Origin: Psychrobacter sp. DAB_AL43B
GTDB taxonomy: Bacteria; Pseudomonadota; Gammaproteobacteria; Pseudomonadales; Moraxellaceae
Direction: 5' to 3'
Length of the DNA: 64,000 nt
NCBI RefSeq assembly: GCF_900168255.1
Contig: NZ_LT799838.1
Span: 558,001 to 622,000 of the forward strand
The notes below the pieces were generated by a model. The model worked only from the letters and a program-made list of their open reading frames with translations. It was not told the origin of the DNA and made no database searches. Below, in pieces: positions 10,280-20,954 of this stretch. A program made the position numbers and the translations under genes. Each line of letters starts with the position of its first letter. Position 1 is the stretch's first letter.

Positions 10280-10318
10280 AAACACTCTCTATTTAACCAG
10301 TAGGGAGTGTTTTTTTTA
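10280..10318 (+). terminator. Terminator after the lipoprotein gene
   Basis: The stem AACACTCTCT pairs with AGGGAGTGTT (one G:T) and is followed by eight T. Confidence 0.85.
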
Positions 10319-10397
10319 TGCGCTAATTCTGCATCCTAACGTTAAATCCGCTACAATACGCCCATTGTTTACTCTATTTATTTAGATTGACTTCTAA

Positions 10398-12020
10398 ATG
10401 ACACAACCGTCGAAGCCGAAAATTATGAGCGTAGATCCAAAGAAATTAAATAAAGAAGTTGCCAAACGCCGCACCTTTGCCATTATCTCGCATCCCGATG
10501 CGGGTAAGACTACCATGACCGAAAAGCTGCTGCTATGGGGTCAAGCCATTCAAGTAACTGGCGAGGTAAAAGGTCGCAAAACCGACCGTCATGCGACGTC
10601 AGATTGGATGAGCATGGAGCAAGAGCGTGGTATTTCTATTACCACCTCGGTCATGCAGTTTCCCTACCAAGAGTACATGGTCAACTTACTTGATACCCCT
10701 GGTCACGCCGACTTTAGTGAAGATACTTATCGTACGTTGACCGCAGTAGACAGTGCGCTAATGATGGTTGACGGCGCAAAAGGCGTTGAAGAACGTACCA
10801 TCAAGCTGATGGAAGTTTGCCGGATGCGCGACACACCCATCATTTCCTTTGTCAATAAGCTTGATCGCCAGATTCGTGAGCCACTTGAGTTACTCAGTGA
10901 AATCGAAACGGTTTTGAAAATTAAATGCATTCCGCTAACGTGGCCGATTGGTATGGGTCAAGATTTCGTCGGCGTTTATCATTTAACTGAGAATAAAACT
11001 TACCTCTATGAAAAAGGTCATGGCGGTGAAATTACTGTGGCTGAGACTCGCGAAGGTTATGACTATCCTGATATCCGAGAACGCTTGGGCGCGCTGATGT
11101 TTAATTCATTTGAGGAGTCTCTTGAGCTGGTACAAATGGCGTTAGAGGACTTTAGTGTGGAAGCGTTTTTAGCTGGCGAGATGACGCCAGTATTATTCGG
11201 TACGGCACTCGGTAACTTCGGTGTCAATATGGTACTTGATACGCTGGTAAAATACTCACCACCACCAAAAGCGCATCCGACTACTGAGCGTGAAGTGGCA
11301 GCAACAGAGACAAGTTTTAGTGGCTTTGTCTTTAAGATTCAGGCCAATATGGATCCGCGTCACCGTGACCGCATTGCTTTCTTACGTGTCTGCTCAGGCA
11401 AGTACGAAAAAGGCATGAAGATGAAGCATGTGCGTTTGGGTAAAGAGGTGCGTATTGCCGATGCCTTGACCTTTTTGGCAGGTGACCGTGAAACGCTAGA
11501 AGAAGCGTATCCAGGTGATATCATCGGCCTCCATAACCATGGCACGATTTCTATCGGTGATAGTTTCACTGAGGGCGAAGAGCTGAATTTCACCGGCATT
11601 CCACATTTTGCCCCTGAATTATTCCGTCGTGTGATACTAAAAGATCCCCTCAAGTCAAAAGCCTTGCAAAAAGGTCTACAGCAGTTGAGTGAAGAGGGTG
11701 CAACTCAGGTCTTTATGCCACAGATTAACAATGATTTAATCTTGGGCGCTGTGGGTGTGCTACAGTTTGAAGTGGTTGCCCATCGTCTCAAAGAAGAGTA
11801 CAAAGTCCAATGTATCTTTGAGCCGGTATCGATTGCGACCGTACGCTGGATTCATTGCGATGATGAAGTGGCGTTGGCTAAATTTAAGCGTAAAGCCCAT
11901 GACCAATTATCTTTAGATGGCGGTGGTTACTTGACGTATCTTGCGCCATCACGAGTCAACTTGCAGCTGATGCAAGATCGCTATCCAGAAGTCACCTTTA
12001 GCAATACTCGCGAACACTAA
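10398..12020 (+). CDS. prfC: Peptide chain release factor 3
   Basis: RF3 is the GTPase that removes RF1/RF2 from the ribosome after termination. The 540-residue protein carries the G1 motif SHPDAGKTT, switch region [13 protein letters not shown]3 DTPGHADF and G4 NKLD, followed by the beta-barrel and RF3-specific C-terminal domains. Length matches the family. The first ATG (10398) has no clear ribosome-binding site; the next in-frame Met (residue 10) would still keep the G domain. Monocistronic, with a strong terminator. Confidence 0.97.
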   Translation: MTQPSKPKIMSVDPKKLNKEVAKRRTFAIISHPDAGKTTMTEKLLLWGQAIQVTGEVKGRKTDRHATSDWMSMEQERGISITTSVMQFPYQEYMVNLLDTPGHADFSEDTYRTLTAVDSALMMVDGAKGVEERTIKLMEVCRMRDTPIISFVNKLDRQIREPLELLSEIETVLKIKCIPLTWPIGMGQDFVGVYHLTENKTYLYEKGHGGEITVAETREGYDYPDIRERLGALMFNSFEESLELVQMALEDFSVEAFLAGEMTPVLFGTALGNFGVNMVLDTLVKYSPPPKAHPTTEREVAATETSFSGFVFKIQANMDPRHRDRIAFLRVCSGKYEKGMKMKHVRLGKEVRIADALTFLAGDRETLEEAYPGDIIGLHNHGTISIGDSFTEGEELNFTGIPHFAPELFRRVILKDPLKSKALQKGLQQLSEEGATQVFMPQINNDLILGAVGVLQFEVVAHRLKEEYKVQCIFEPVSIATVRWIHCDDEVALAKFKRKAHDQLSLDGGGYLTYLAPSRVNLQLMQDRYPEVTFSNTREH

Positions 12021-12054
12021 AATCAGCGCGCTAATCACTCTTTATGTTTAATTT

Positions 12055-12084
12055 TAAAAGACACGCCTATCGTGTCTTTTTTAT
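12055..12084 (+). terminator. Terminator after prfC
   Basis: AAAAGACACG and CGTGTCTTTT pair perfectly around a CCTAT loop, followed by T residues. Confidence 0.88.
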
Positions 12085-12229
12085 TGCTTATGATTTATTT
12101 AAAGAACACATTACTACTTTGTAATAAATATTAATCACTCGAAAACACAAACAGTGTTCCTACAATACAGGACCGTGGTTACGGTAAAATGTCAATAAAC
12201 CTTATATGTATACATATCAAAGAGGCTAT

Positions 12230-13084
12230 ATGAAATCTGCAACCCAACTTCATACTAATAAGTTAGCAGCAGCCCAACCGTTAGCGCTAAAGACTGGCTG
12301 GCTGCGTCTAATGGGCGTGTTAGGTAGTGGGGTGCTATTTAGCGCATTAAGCTTGTCAGCGCATGCTGGTAGCCTTATTAGCAGCACTGATTATCTGGAT
12401 TATGAACTACCAAAAAAGATACAGGAAGCTTGCCTTCAGCGTGATAAATGCCCAGAGATTGAAGTCAAATATCTCAAGACTAATCATAGTTGGATAAACG
12501 ATATCACTAACGAGCGCATTAATAATCTAGTCGTTAATAGCAAGCCTACTGAGTCAGCACCTATCACTACTAAAAGCAATCAAGCAGACGTCAAAAGTGC
12601 CATCGATAGTTTTGTTGCCTCACAGTTCGCTGATTTACCTGCAGATAGCGTGTTTGTTTATAATTTGATGGTGACGCCTGAATACTTAGGTCACGTCAAT
12701 GATTTTGAGATGTTTGAGATAAATTCCTACGTCTTTACCGGTGGCGCTCATGGGATGCCTTATAGTGAATATTTGGTGTTTGACCAAAAGACTAAAAAAC
12801 AAATCCAGTTAGCAGATATGTTGCAGAGTGGTAAAAAAACACGATTCAAAGCGCTGGCCTATAATGCTTACAAAGACTGGGTGAAAACAGTCGATGAAGA
12901 CGTTAGTAGTTATGAGAAAAACTGGCCGTTTACCCTGAGCGATAACGTGACATTGACGGATAAAGGGATCGATATTCGTTATCAGCACTATTCTATTGGC
13001 CCATATGCTTATGGGATGCCAGTGCTGAGCATTCCTTATAATAAGCTTGGCGGGATTATAAAACCTAACTTTATTCCTAAATAA
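12230..13084 (+). CDS. Exported DUF3298-type (RsiV-like) protein
   Basis: A roughly 284-residue exported protein. An N-terminal signal peptide ends near SAHAGS. The body resembles the DUF4163/DUF3298 pair found in RsiV-like proteins: TGGAHGMPYSEYLVFDQKTK in the first half and IRYQHYSIGPYAYGMP near the end. In this family the module is extracytoplasmic and binds peptidoglycan-related or protein ligands in some members; the role here is unknown. I chose ATG 12230 because AGAGG precedes it by 5 nt; an ATG at 12206 gives eight more residues but has no ribosome-binding site. Confidence 0.8.
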   Translation: MKSATQLHTNKLAAAQPLALKTGWLRLMGVLGSGVLFSALSLSAHAGSLISSTDYLDYELPKKIQEACLQRDKCPEIEVKYLKTNHSWINDITNERINNLVVNSKPTESAPITTKSNQADVKSAIDSFVASQFADLPADSVFVYNLMVTPEYLGHVNDFEMFEINSYVFTGGAHGMPYSEYLVFDQKTKKQIQLADMLQSGKKTRFKALAYNAYKDWVKTVDEDVSSYEKNWPFTLSDNVTLTDKGIDIRYQHYSIGPYAYGMPVLSIPYNKLGGIIKPNFIPK

Positions 13085-13166
13085 TGAAGATTATATCTGC
13101 ATAATATTTACGACAATAATTTAACATTAGCCATTGGGTATTTGATAAAAAACAAGGAGTCATAGT

Positions 13167-14312
13167 ATGACGAACCATACAGATAATGTGAATGCGGCAA
13201 CAACAGACACGTGGCAGCTTAAGGCGTTAACAGAGGCACTCGGTGACCTGACATTGACGATAACTGACAGTCTATCTGTTGGACGAGGTAACGATAATGA
13301 TGTGGTGCTTGGTAGCAAGCAGATATCACGTAATCATGCCGTGTTGAGCGTCTTAAACGGTAAGTTGTATGTAAAGGATTTGAACTCATCGAACGGTACA
13401 TTTATCAATGATGAACGTATTGAAACCAATGAATCTAAATACCTTAAGGCGAATGATACACTTGGATTTGCAAGCTTTAGTTTTCAAGTAACTGCGCCAT
13501 TGGCTGCTATGGACAATGAGGAAGTAGTTGCAGATAAACCAACTTTGATGTTGAGTCCTGATACTGAAATCACGCCTATTGTTGAAGTAGAGCCGGTTGT
13601 TAAAGAAAACCTTATCAAAGAAACTATTATTAAAGAAACCATGGTCAAAGAGATATTACCTAATAGTGATAATTTAGAAGCTACCTCTATTACAGCTGTG
13701 CAAGACGCAAAACCAGCTAACAGTCTGGCTAAGATAGACGAGCCAGTCGTTAAAGAAACAGGAATTGCTGATGTCTTATCAGCTACAAATAATTTGCAAC
13801 CTGCACCGGTTGAAACGGCTCCCGCTATTACCACAATACCTGACAAATCTAGTGTAGCCGCTGAGCAGGAAGCGCTGACAGCTCTAGAGGCTGCACCGAC
13901 ATCATCGACAGCCTCTGTTAATAACGAGCTACCCGTCACGCAGCCAGTGTTATCTGAAGAATCAGCAGTACGCGAAGAACTAATCTCATATGAAGAACCA
14001 ACTTTACATGAAGAAGCAGTAGCTCAGGCAGAGCATGACAAAACCACCACAACTGCCCTGCAAGAAGAAGCTGATCCCGATATTCTACGCGCGAAACAGG
14101 CAGCCACAGGACAGTTTTCAGGCACTGCTAATCTAGGCCAGTCTCGTGATCTCGGTACGACAGGCAACAATGCCATGGATCAAGCCATTAGCAATCCTGC
14201 TAATGCAGGTTCGGTCGAGAAAAAGCCTAGCGGTGGTTGGTTTATATGGGTTTTCCTTGCCATTATTATTATCGGCTTAGCGTTATGGTTATTTAATACG
14301 GGTATGGTATAG
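13167..14312 (+). CDS. FHA-domain protein with C-terminal membrane anchor
   Basis: This 381-residue protein has an N-terminal forkhead-associated (phosphothreonine-binding) domain, about residues 15-105, with the signature SVGRGNDNDVVL, SRNHAVL and SSNGTFIND. A long acidic, Ala/Thr/Glu-rich disordered linker (about 110-340) contains short repeats of the type VKE-x-I. A single C-terminal helix (WFIWVFLAIIIIGLALWLF) anchors it with the FHA domain in the cytoplasm. AAGGAGT precedes the ATG. No kinase or type VI secretion gene is next to it, so the partner is unknown. Confidence 0.85.
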   Translation: MTNHTDNVNAATTDTWQLKALTEALGDLTLTITDSLSVGRGNDNDVVLGSKQISRNHAVLSVLNGKLYVKDLNSSNGTFINDERIETNESKYLKANDTLGFASFSFQVTAPLAAMDNEEVVADKPTLMLSPDTEITPIVEVEPVVKENLIKETIIKETMVKEILPNSDNLEATSITAVQDAKPANSLAKIDEPVVKETGIADVLSATNNLQPAPVETAPAITTIPDKSSVAAEQEALTALEAAPTSSTASVNNELPVTQPVLSEESAVREELISYEEPTLHEEAVAQAEHDKTTTTALQEEADPDILRAKQAATGQFSGTANLGQSRDLGTTGNNAMDQAISNPANAGSVEKKPSGGWFIWVFLAIIIIGLALWLFNTGMV

Positions 14313-14422
14313 GCAATATTTGATAGTAAGACAATATTAATCATGTACTGCTCAATGATAAAAGTGATCGTCACCTCACTTTAATACCTTATAGTCAGTT
14401 CAATGTCAAAGCGGTATAGCGG

Positions 14423-14490
14423 GACTGGGATGGTTTTTTTTCAGCCTCTGTCTACGTAGGCACAGCAAGCAAGAGAAATTCATTCCAGTC
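14423..14490 (-). repeat. Dispersed intergenic hairpin repeat, copy 1 (inverse orientation)
   Basis: On the minus strand it reads GACTGGAATG... with the core TTGCTTGCTGTGCC and AGACAGAGGCT, ending ...CATCCCAGTC. The ends are an inverted repeat (GACTGGRATG/CATCCCAGTC). The core matches copies at 20516 and 49253. The arms differ from those copies but still pair. Confidence 0.8.
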
Positions 14491-14803
14491 TAGCGTCATA
14501 AAACAACGTATCTATTTTATTGGGTATAGACTATTGCAGCATATGATGAGTAAGTTTCATCTGTATTCACTAAATCTGTCATAACTTATAAGCATTAATA
14601 GTTGGTAAGTTTACATAATTATTTTGAGAATTAACCGATAGATGGTAAGTCAAAAAGAAGCCAGTGCTTATATTTTTGGCTGACAAAGTAGATGGTTTAA
14701 TAAAGAGTTATAAAATTAGTTATTTAACGATAATAAAAACTCTATTATAATCAATTGCTTGAGTTTTTTTATGAAAATAAAAGCAAAAAAAGCAAAAAAG
14801 GGC

Positions 14804-14831
14804 TTGCGTCTGCCAATATATTTGATAGAAT
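14804..14831 (+). promoter_or_regulatory. Promoter of the tRNA-tuf cluster
   Basis: The -35 TTGCGT (14804-14809), a 16-bp spacer and the -10 TAGAAT (14826-14831) end 22 bp before the first tRNA. Immediately upstream is a G/A-rich run, AAAAAAGCAAAAAAGGG, consistent with a strong stable-RNA promoter. Confidence 0.6.
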
Positions 14832-14853
14832 AGCCACCACTTTGAGAGAACAA

Positions 14854-14929
<76 letters not shown>

Positions 14930-14994
14930 TCTCTTTCAAAGTAGCTTTTTATGAATTTACTTTAAATTAAAGTTATTTTATATCAAGCAATCTA

Positions 14995-15078
14995 GGTGGG
15001 ATTGGGGAGCGGTCAAACCCAACAGACTGTAAATCTGTCGCGAAAGCTTCGAAGGTTCGAATCCTTCTCCCACCACCA
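14995..15078 (+). tRNA. tRNA-Tyr (anticodon GTA)
   Basis: 84 nt, class II with a long variable arm. Acceptor GGTGGGA/TCCCACC, anticodon loop CTGTAAA (GTA), T-arm GGTTCGAATCC and encoded CCA. Confidence 0.97.
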
Positions 15079-15163
15079 TATTTTTTCTAAAGTTTGTCTT
15101 AGCGCCAAGCATACTCTATATCTTTAACGACTTTATATAAAGTCAATGCCGATAAGAGTAAAT

Positions 15164-15237
15164 GCGGGTGTGGTATAATGGTAACACCTTAGCCTTCCAA
15201 GCTAATGACGCGGGTTCGATTCCCGCCACCCGCTCCA
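15164..15237 (+). tRNA. tRNA-Gly (anticodon TCC)
   Basis: 74 nt, with acceptor GCGGGTG/CACCCGC, anticodon stem-loop AGC-CTTCCAA-GCT (TCC), T-arm GGTTCGATTCC and encoded CCA. Confidence 0.97.
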
Positions 15238-15342
15238 TATATGCACCATCGCAAAAATTATCAATAATTCATCACGACAGTCAGTTATTATCGCTGTATC
15301 GTGATATTTTTTTTAGTGCAACTTACTGGTTGGCTAGAATAC

Positions 15343-15417
<75 letters not shown>

Positions 15418-15922
15418 TTTATTGTTACAGGCTTTTATATTTGCTTTGCTACTTTCACACAGAGCCTTGCGTCGATATCGAAATTATAAAATATTGAAAA
15501 ATTATAAATACAGTGTGGCAAATAATGATTTGAGGGTGACACTGAGGTGTTGCCTTTTCGTGCTGTCAGTTTATTAGTAAATGCTACACTTGTTTATCTT
15601 TTTAAGATATGAACAAAGTACAGCGAGATAAAGTTGTGCAACAGCGCTGCTATATATTAGCCTGTGGTATTCAATAGATTGAAAAGCACGTATAATGCCC
15701 TTATTTATAGGCTTAGTATCCAGACGTATGGAAGTTATACATAAGATATCAGCGCTATCATAGATTTTTAGTTAACAAGTTTTATCGTTAAAACCTAAAT
15801 TTTGTTAGCTATATAGAATAAACATAGTGTCAACGGTTTGATGGTCATACATCAGAAGCCGTCAAACAGTTATTTACCAATCTTTGATTGATAAATATTC
15901 ACCAAAAAAAGAGGAAATACCC
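15418..15922 (+). other. Leader region between tRNA-Thr and tuf
   Basis: 505 bp without a supported gene. It holds a possible -10 TATAAT at 15691-15696 without a clear -35, so tuf may have its own promoter in addition to read-through from the tRNAs. The ribosome-binding site GAGGAAA is at 15911-15917. No riboswitch recognised. Confidence 0.5.
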
Positions 15923-17113
15923 ATGGCAAAGGCCAAGTTTGAACGCGTAAAACCACACGTTAACGTCGGTACCATCGGACACGTTGACCACGGTAAAACA
16001 ACCCTTACCGCTGCTATCGCAACTGTAGCTGCAATCACCTCTGGTGGCGAAGCCAAAGACTACGCAGCAATTGACAGTGCACCAGAAGAAAAAGCACGTG
16101 GCATCACCATCAACACCTCACACGTAGAATATGACACGCCAACACGTCATTATGCTCACGTCGATTGCCCAGGTCACGCCGATTATGTTAAAAACATGAT
16201 CACTGGTGCGGCGCAAATGGATGGTGCTATTCTAGTTGTATCAGCCACTGACGGCCCAATGCCACAAACCCGTGAGCACATCCTGCTTTCACGTCAGGTT
16301 GGCGTACCGTACATCGTCGTGTTCATGAACAAATGTGACATGGTTGATGACGAAGAATTGCTTGAGCTAGTAGAAATGGAAGTTCGTGAATTATTAAGCG
16401 ACTATGACTTCCCAGGTGATGACACCCCAATCGTTAAAGGCTCAGCTACTGAAGCCCTTAAAGGTTCACAAGAAAAATACGGCCAACCAGCGGTCGTAGA
16501 ACTACTAAATATCCTAGACACCTACATCCCAGAGCCAGAGCGTGACATCGACAAAGCATTCCTAATGCCAATCGAAGACGTATTCTCAATCTCAGGTCGT
16601 GGTACTGTTGTAACTGGCCGTGTTGAATCAGGTATCGTACGCGTTGGCGACGAAATCGAAATCGTCGGTATCCGTGACACGCAGAAAACCACCTGTACTG
16701 GTGTAGAGATGTTCCGTAAACTGCTTGACGAAGGTCGTGCAGGCGAAAACTGTGGCGTACTACTACGTGGTACTAAGCGTGAAGACGTACAACGTGGCCA
16801 AGTACTTGCTAAGCCAGGTTCTATCACTCCTCATACCAAGTTTGACGCTGAAGTATATGTATTGTCAAAAGAAGAGGGTGGTCGTCACACACCATTCCTA
16901 AACGGCTATCGTCCACAGTTCTACTTCCGTACCACTGACGTAACTGGCGCAATCCAATTACAAGACGGTACTGAAATGGTAATGCCTGGTGATAACGTTG
17001 AGATGGGCGTAGAGCTTATCCACCCAATCGCTATGGACAAAGGTCTTCGCTTTGCAATTCGTGAAGGCGGCCGTACGGTAGGCGCTGGTGTTGTTGCTAC
17101 TGTATTGAACTAA
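15923..17113 (+). CDS. tuf: Elongation factor Tu
   Basis: EF-Tu delivers aminoacyl-tRNA to the ribosome. The 396-residue protein starts [16 protein letters not shown] and has G1 GHVDHGKT, switch [14 protein letters not shown]3 DCPGHADY and G4 NKCD, then domains 2 and 3. The start at 15923 follows GAGGAAA by 5 nt; the open frame extends 13 codons further upstream but that part does not belong to the family. It lies downstream of four tRNAs, as in the tufB operon of enterobacteria, and ends at a strong terminator. Codon choice is strongly biased, as expected for a highly expressed gene. Confidence 0.99.
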   Translation: MAKAKFERVKPHVNVGTIGHVDHGKTTLTAAIATVAAITSGGEAKDYAAIDSAPEEKARGITINTSHVEYDTPTRHYAHVDCPGHADYVKNMITGAAQMDGAILVVSATDGPMPQTREHILLSRQVGVPYIVVFMNKCDMVDDEELLELVEMEVRELLSDYDFPGDDTPIVKGSATEALKGSQEKYGQPAVVELLNILDTYIPEPERDIDKAFLMPIEDVFSISGRGTVVTGRVESGIVRVGDEIEIVGIRDTQKTTCTGVEMFRKLLDEGRAGENCGVLLRGTKREDVQRGQVLAKPGSITPHTKFDAEVYVLSKEEGGRHTPFLNGYRPQFYFRTTDVTGAIQLQDGTEMVMPGDNVEMGVELIHPIAMDKGLRFAIREGGRTVGAGVVATVLN

Positions 17114-17165
17114 GATTTGAAACATCAGAGCAATCTGATGCTTAGTTTATGTTAAGTAGTTAGTT

Positions 17166-17199
17166 AAAAGCCGCTCTCTTTATTGAGAGCGGCTTTTTT
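17166..17199 (+). terminator. Terminator after tuf
   Basis: AAAAGCCGCTCTC and GAGAGCGGCTTTT form a perfect 13-bp stem with a 6-nt loop and a T-tract. Confidence 0.93.
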
Positions 17200-17293
17200 G
17201 TGGGTGTTTGTAGCTAAAGTAAAGGGTTGTGATTATAGTGTTTATAGCTGAAGGCAAAACAATCTTAATTTAAAAAAAGACAGAAGAGAGCTG

Positions 17294-17770
17294 ATGTTCA
17301 ATATAGAAATACTAACAACCGACCTAGATGAAAGCATGGCAACGATTAAAAATGTCGCTGCTATCGAAGCGGTTGTCCAGTTGCAAGAGCCATGGACTTA
17401 TCAAACACTTAACGATCTGCTCAAACAAGATAGTATCAGTCTAATGGTCGTTATTCATACTTCTAAAAACGAAGTGATTGGCTATTGCTTATATCAAGTA
17501 TTGTTTGAGCAAGCAGAAATTTTACGTATTGGCACTCATCCTGACTATCAGCGTCAAGGCATTGCTTCACAAATTTTTGCTAGGCTAAATGAAGAATTGA
17601 AGGTCAATCAGGTAGAGAGTCTTTTGTTAGAGGTGCGAGCAGATAATACTCCTGCGATAGGATTATATGAACAGCAAGAATTTGCGGTGATTCATAGACG
17701 TAAGGGCTATTATCAATTACCTCATCAGCCAGCGATAGATGCTTTAATCATGCAGCGTATTTACCGTTAA
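17294..17770 (+). CDS. rimI: GNAT acetyltransferase, RimI-like
   Basis: A 158-residue GNAT N-acetyltransferase. The acetyl-CoA loop is in IGTHPDYQRQGIAS (R/Q-x-x-G-x-A), followed by LLLEVRADNTPAIGLYEQQEF, the segment typical of RimI-type enzymes that acetylate the N-terminus of a ribosomal protein. AGAGAG precedes the ATG. It is convergent with the merR-like gene and follows tuf without sharing its transcript. Assignment to RimI rather than another GNAT is probable, not certain. Confidence 0.8.
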   Translation: MFNIEILTTDLDESMATIKNVAAIEAVVQLQEPWTYQTLNDLLKQDSISLMVVIHTSKNEVIGYCLYQVLFEQAEILRIGTHPDYQRQGIASQIFARLNEELKVNQVESLLLEVRADNTPAIGLYEQQEFAVIHRRKGYYQLPHQPAIDALIMQRIYR

Positions 17771-17836
17771 TGGCGTCAAATACCATTGAGCGAATTTATT
17801 AAAATAAAAATACTATATTAGTCGGATTTTTTATTA

Positions 17837-18271
17837 TCAGAGTGAGGGTGTTTGCTTTTTACAGACTTCAATATCAAGCTTGTATTCACTGTCTGCTTTC
17901 ATATGTTCGAGAATATCAATGCGTTCGGTCAACATCTCTATCATCAAACTGATGGTAGCTTGTTGTTTTCTGATTTGAGTCAGTTTTTGCTGGGTAAGGG
18001 TCAACTGTAAGTCAATATCGAGCTGCCCATCGTAATAATCGTTGAGGCTATCTTTTATTTCAGTCAGCGTAAAGCCAATAGCTTGCGCGCTTTTGATTAA
18101 TTCGATACGCTCAACACATTCTGGGTGAAACTCAGTATATAGCCGTGAACCTGCCTGACGTTTACGGGATTTCAGCAGCCCCAATTGGTCATAGTGACGA
18201 ATTGTATCTTTGGTGGTATTGGCTTTTGACGCCAGCTTTCCTATTAATAAAAATGATGTATCAGGTGCCAT
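17837..18271 (-). CDS. MerR-family transcriptional regulator
   Basis: A 144-residue regulator. The N-terminal winged helix-turn-helix (FLLIGKLASKANTTKDTIRHYDQLGLL) is followed by the second wing R-Q-A-G-S-R-L-Y and a C-terminal coiled coil (about residues 80-125) for dimerisation. The only Cys residues are one near the HTH (PECVERIELI) and one at the C-terminal tail, so it lacks the usual metal-binding set. The effector is unknown and no obvious target operon adjoins it. Confidence 0.88.
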   Translation of the reverse strand: MAPDTSFLLIGKLASKANTTKDTIRHYDQLGLLKSRKRQAGSRLYTEFHPECVERIELIKSAQAIGFTLTEIKDSLNDYYDGQLDIDLQLTLTQQKLTQIRKQQATISLMIEMLTERIDILEHMKADSEYKLDIEVCKKQTPSL

Positions 18272-18365
18272 AATAAACTCATGGTTATAAGGTGTAAGTG
18301 GCTGATTATATAGATAGTGATTGTGGATGATACTTAACGATAATAATGATGTTTATCCAGTCAGT

Positions 18366-19220
18366 TTAGACACTTAATTGCCATGGATTTAAGGTATGAA
18401 GTAGCGATACTGGTAAAGGTTTATGAGAATCTTTGAGCCATCTGCTTGAACCATTAGCTATTAAAGAATCTAATTGGATTAAGAATTTCGCGCGCGGTAA
18501 GGTAGTTGCGCCTAAACTCATCAGGTGCTCATTGGGTAATTGGCAATCGACGAGCGCTACATGACTCTGATCACACAAGCGCATTAAGCCCCAAAATGCC
18601 AGTTTTGATGCATTGGAGGCACGATGAAACATCGACTCGCCAAAGTAAATACTGCCTATTTTTAAGCCATATAAGCCTCCAATCAGCTGTCCTTTATCAT
18701 CCCAAACCTCAATGCTATGGGCAAAACCTTGAGCGTGCAGCTCAGTATAAGCTTCAATCATTTCATTATGAATCCAAGTATGTTCGCCCTCAGGCTGACT
18801 TTCATTAAGATCGTCATTGACGCCATTACTACGCGGTAAACTACAAGCGTGTATGACCTCATCAAAAGCGTGATTAAGGGTTAATTGCCAACGCTCACGG
18901 TTCGCTTGTTTGTGTAGTGATTTGCTCGGTTGATAGTCAGCTGGCACCATCACACATCGTGACTCAGGACACCACCAAGCAATGGGTTCGTCTTCATTGA
19001 ACCACGGAAATAACCCTTGCGCGTAAGCAGAAATCAGGGTTTCAGGTGCCAAATCCCCCCCAATAGCCACAATACCTATGCCATCAGGATCCACCATAGC
19101 AGGATCTGGGAAGTCATAACGCCCAAGACTTCTGATATTTTTACCAAAGGTCTCAGACGTTATATGAGCCGCATTGATATCAATATCAATGCGGTCGTCG
19201 TCTTTAGAAGAGTTGCTCAC
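18366..19220 (-). CDS. aat: Leucyl/phenylalanyl-tRNA--protein transferase
   Basis: Aat adds Leu or Phe from tRNA to N-terminal Lys/Arg of proteins, marking them for ClpS/ClpAP degradation. The 284-residue protein has the family signatures GLFPWFNEDEPIAWWCPESR, GGLYGLKIGSIYFGESMF and LVDCQLPNEHLMSLGA. It starts with GTG directly after the trxB stop, so the two genes form a tight operon. An N-terminal extension of about 30 acidic residues precedes the conserved core. Confidence 0.96.
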   Translation of the reverse strand: MSNSSKDDDRIDIDINAAHITSETFGKNIRSLGRYDFPDPAMVDPDGIGIVAIGGDLAPETLISAYAQGLFPWFNEDEPIAWWCPESRCVMVPADYQPSKSLHKQANRERWQLTLNHAFDEVIHACSLPRSNGVNDDLNESQPEGEHTWIHNEMIEAYTELHAQGFAHSIEVWDDKGQLIGGLYGLKIGSIYFGESMFHRASNASKLAFWGLMRLCDQSHVALVDCQLPNEHLMSLGATTLPRAKFLIQLDSLIANGSSRWLKDSHKPLPVSLLHTLNPWQLSV

Positions 19221-20954
<1,734 letters not shown>

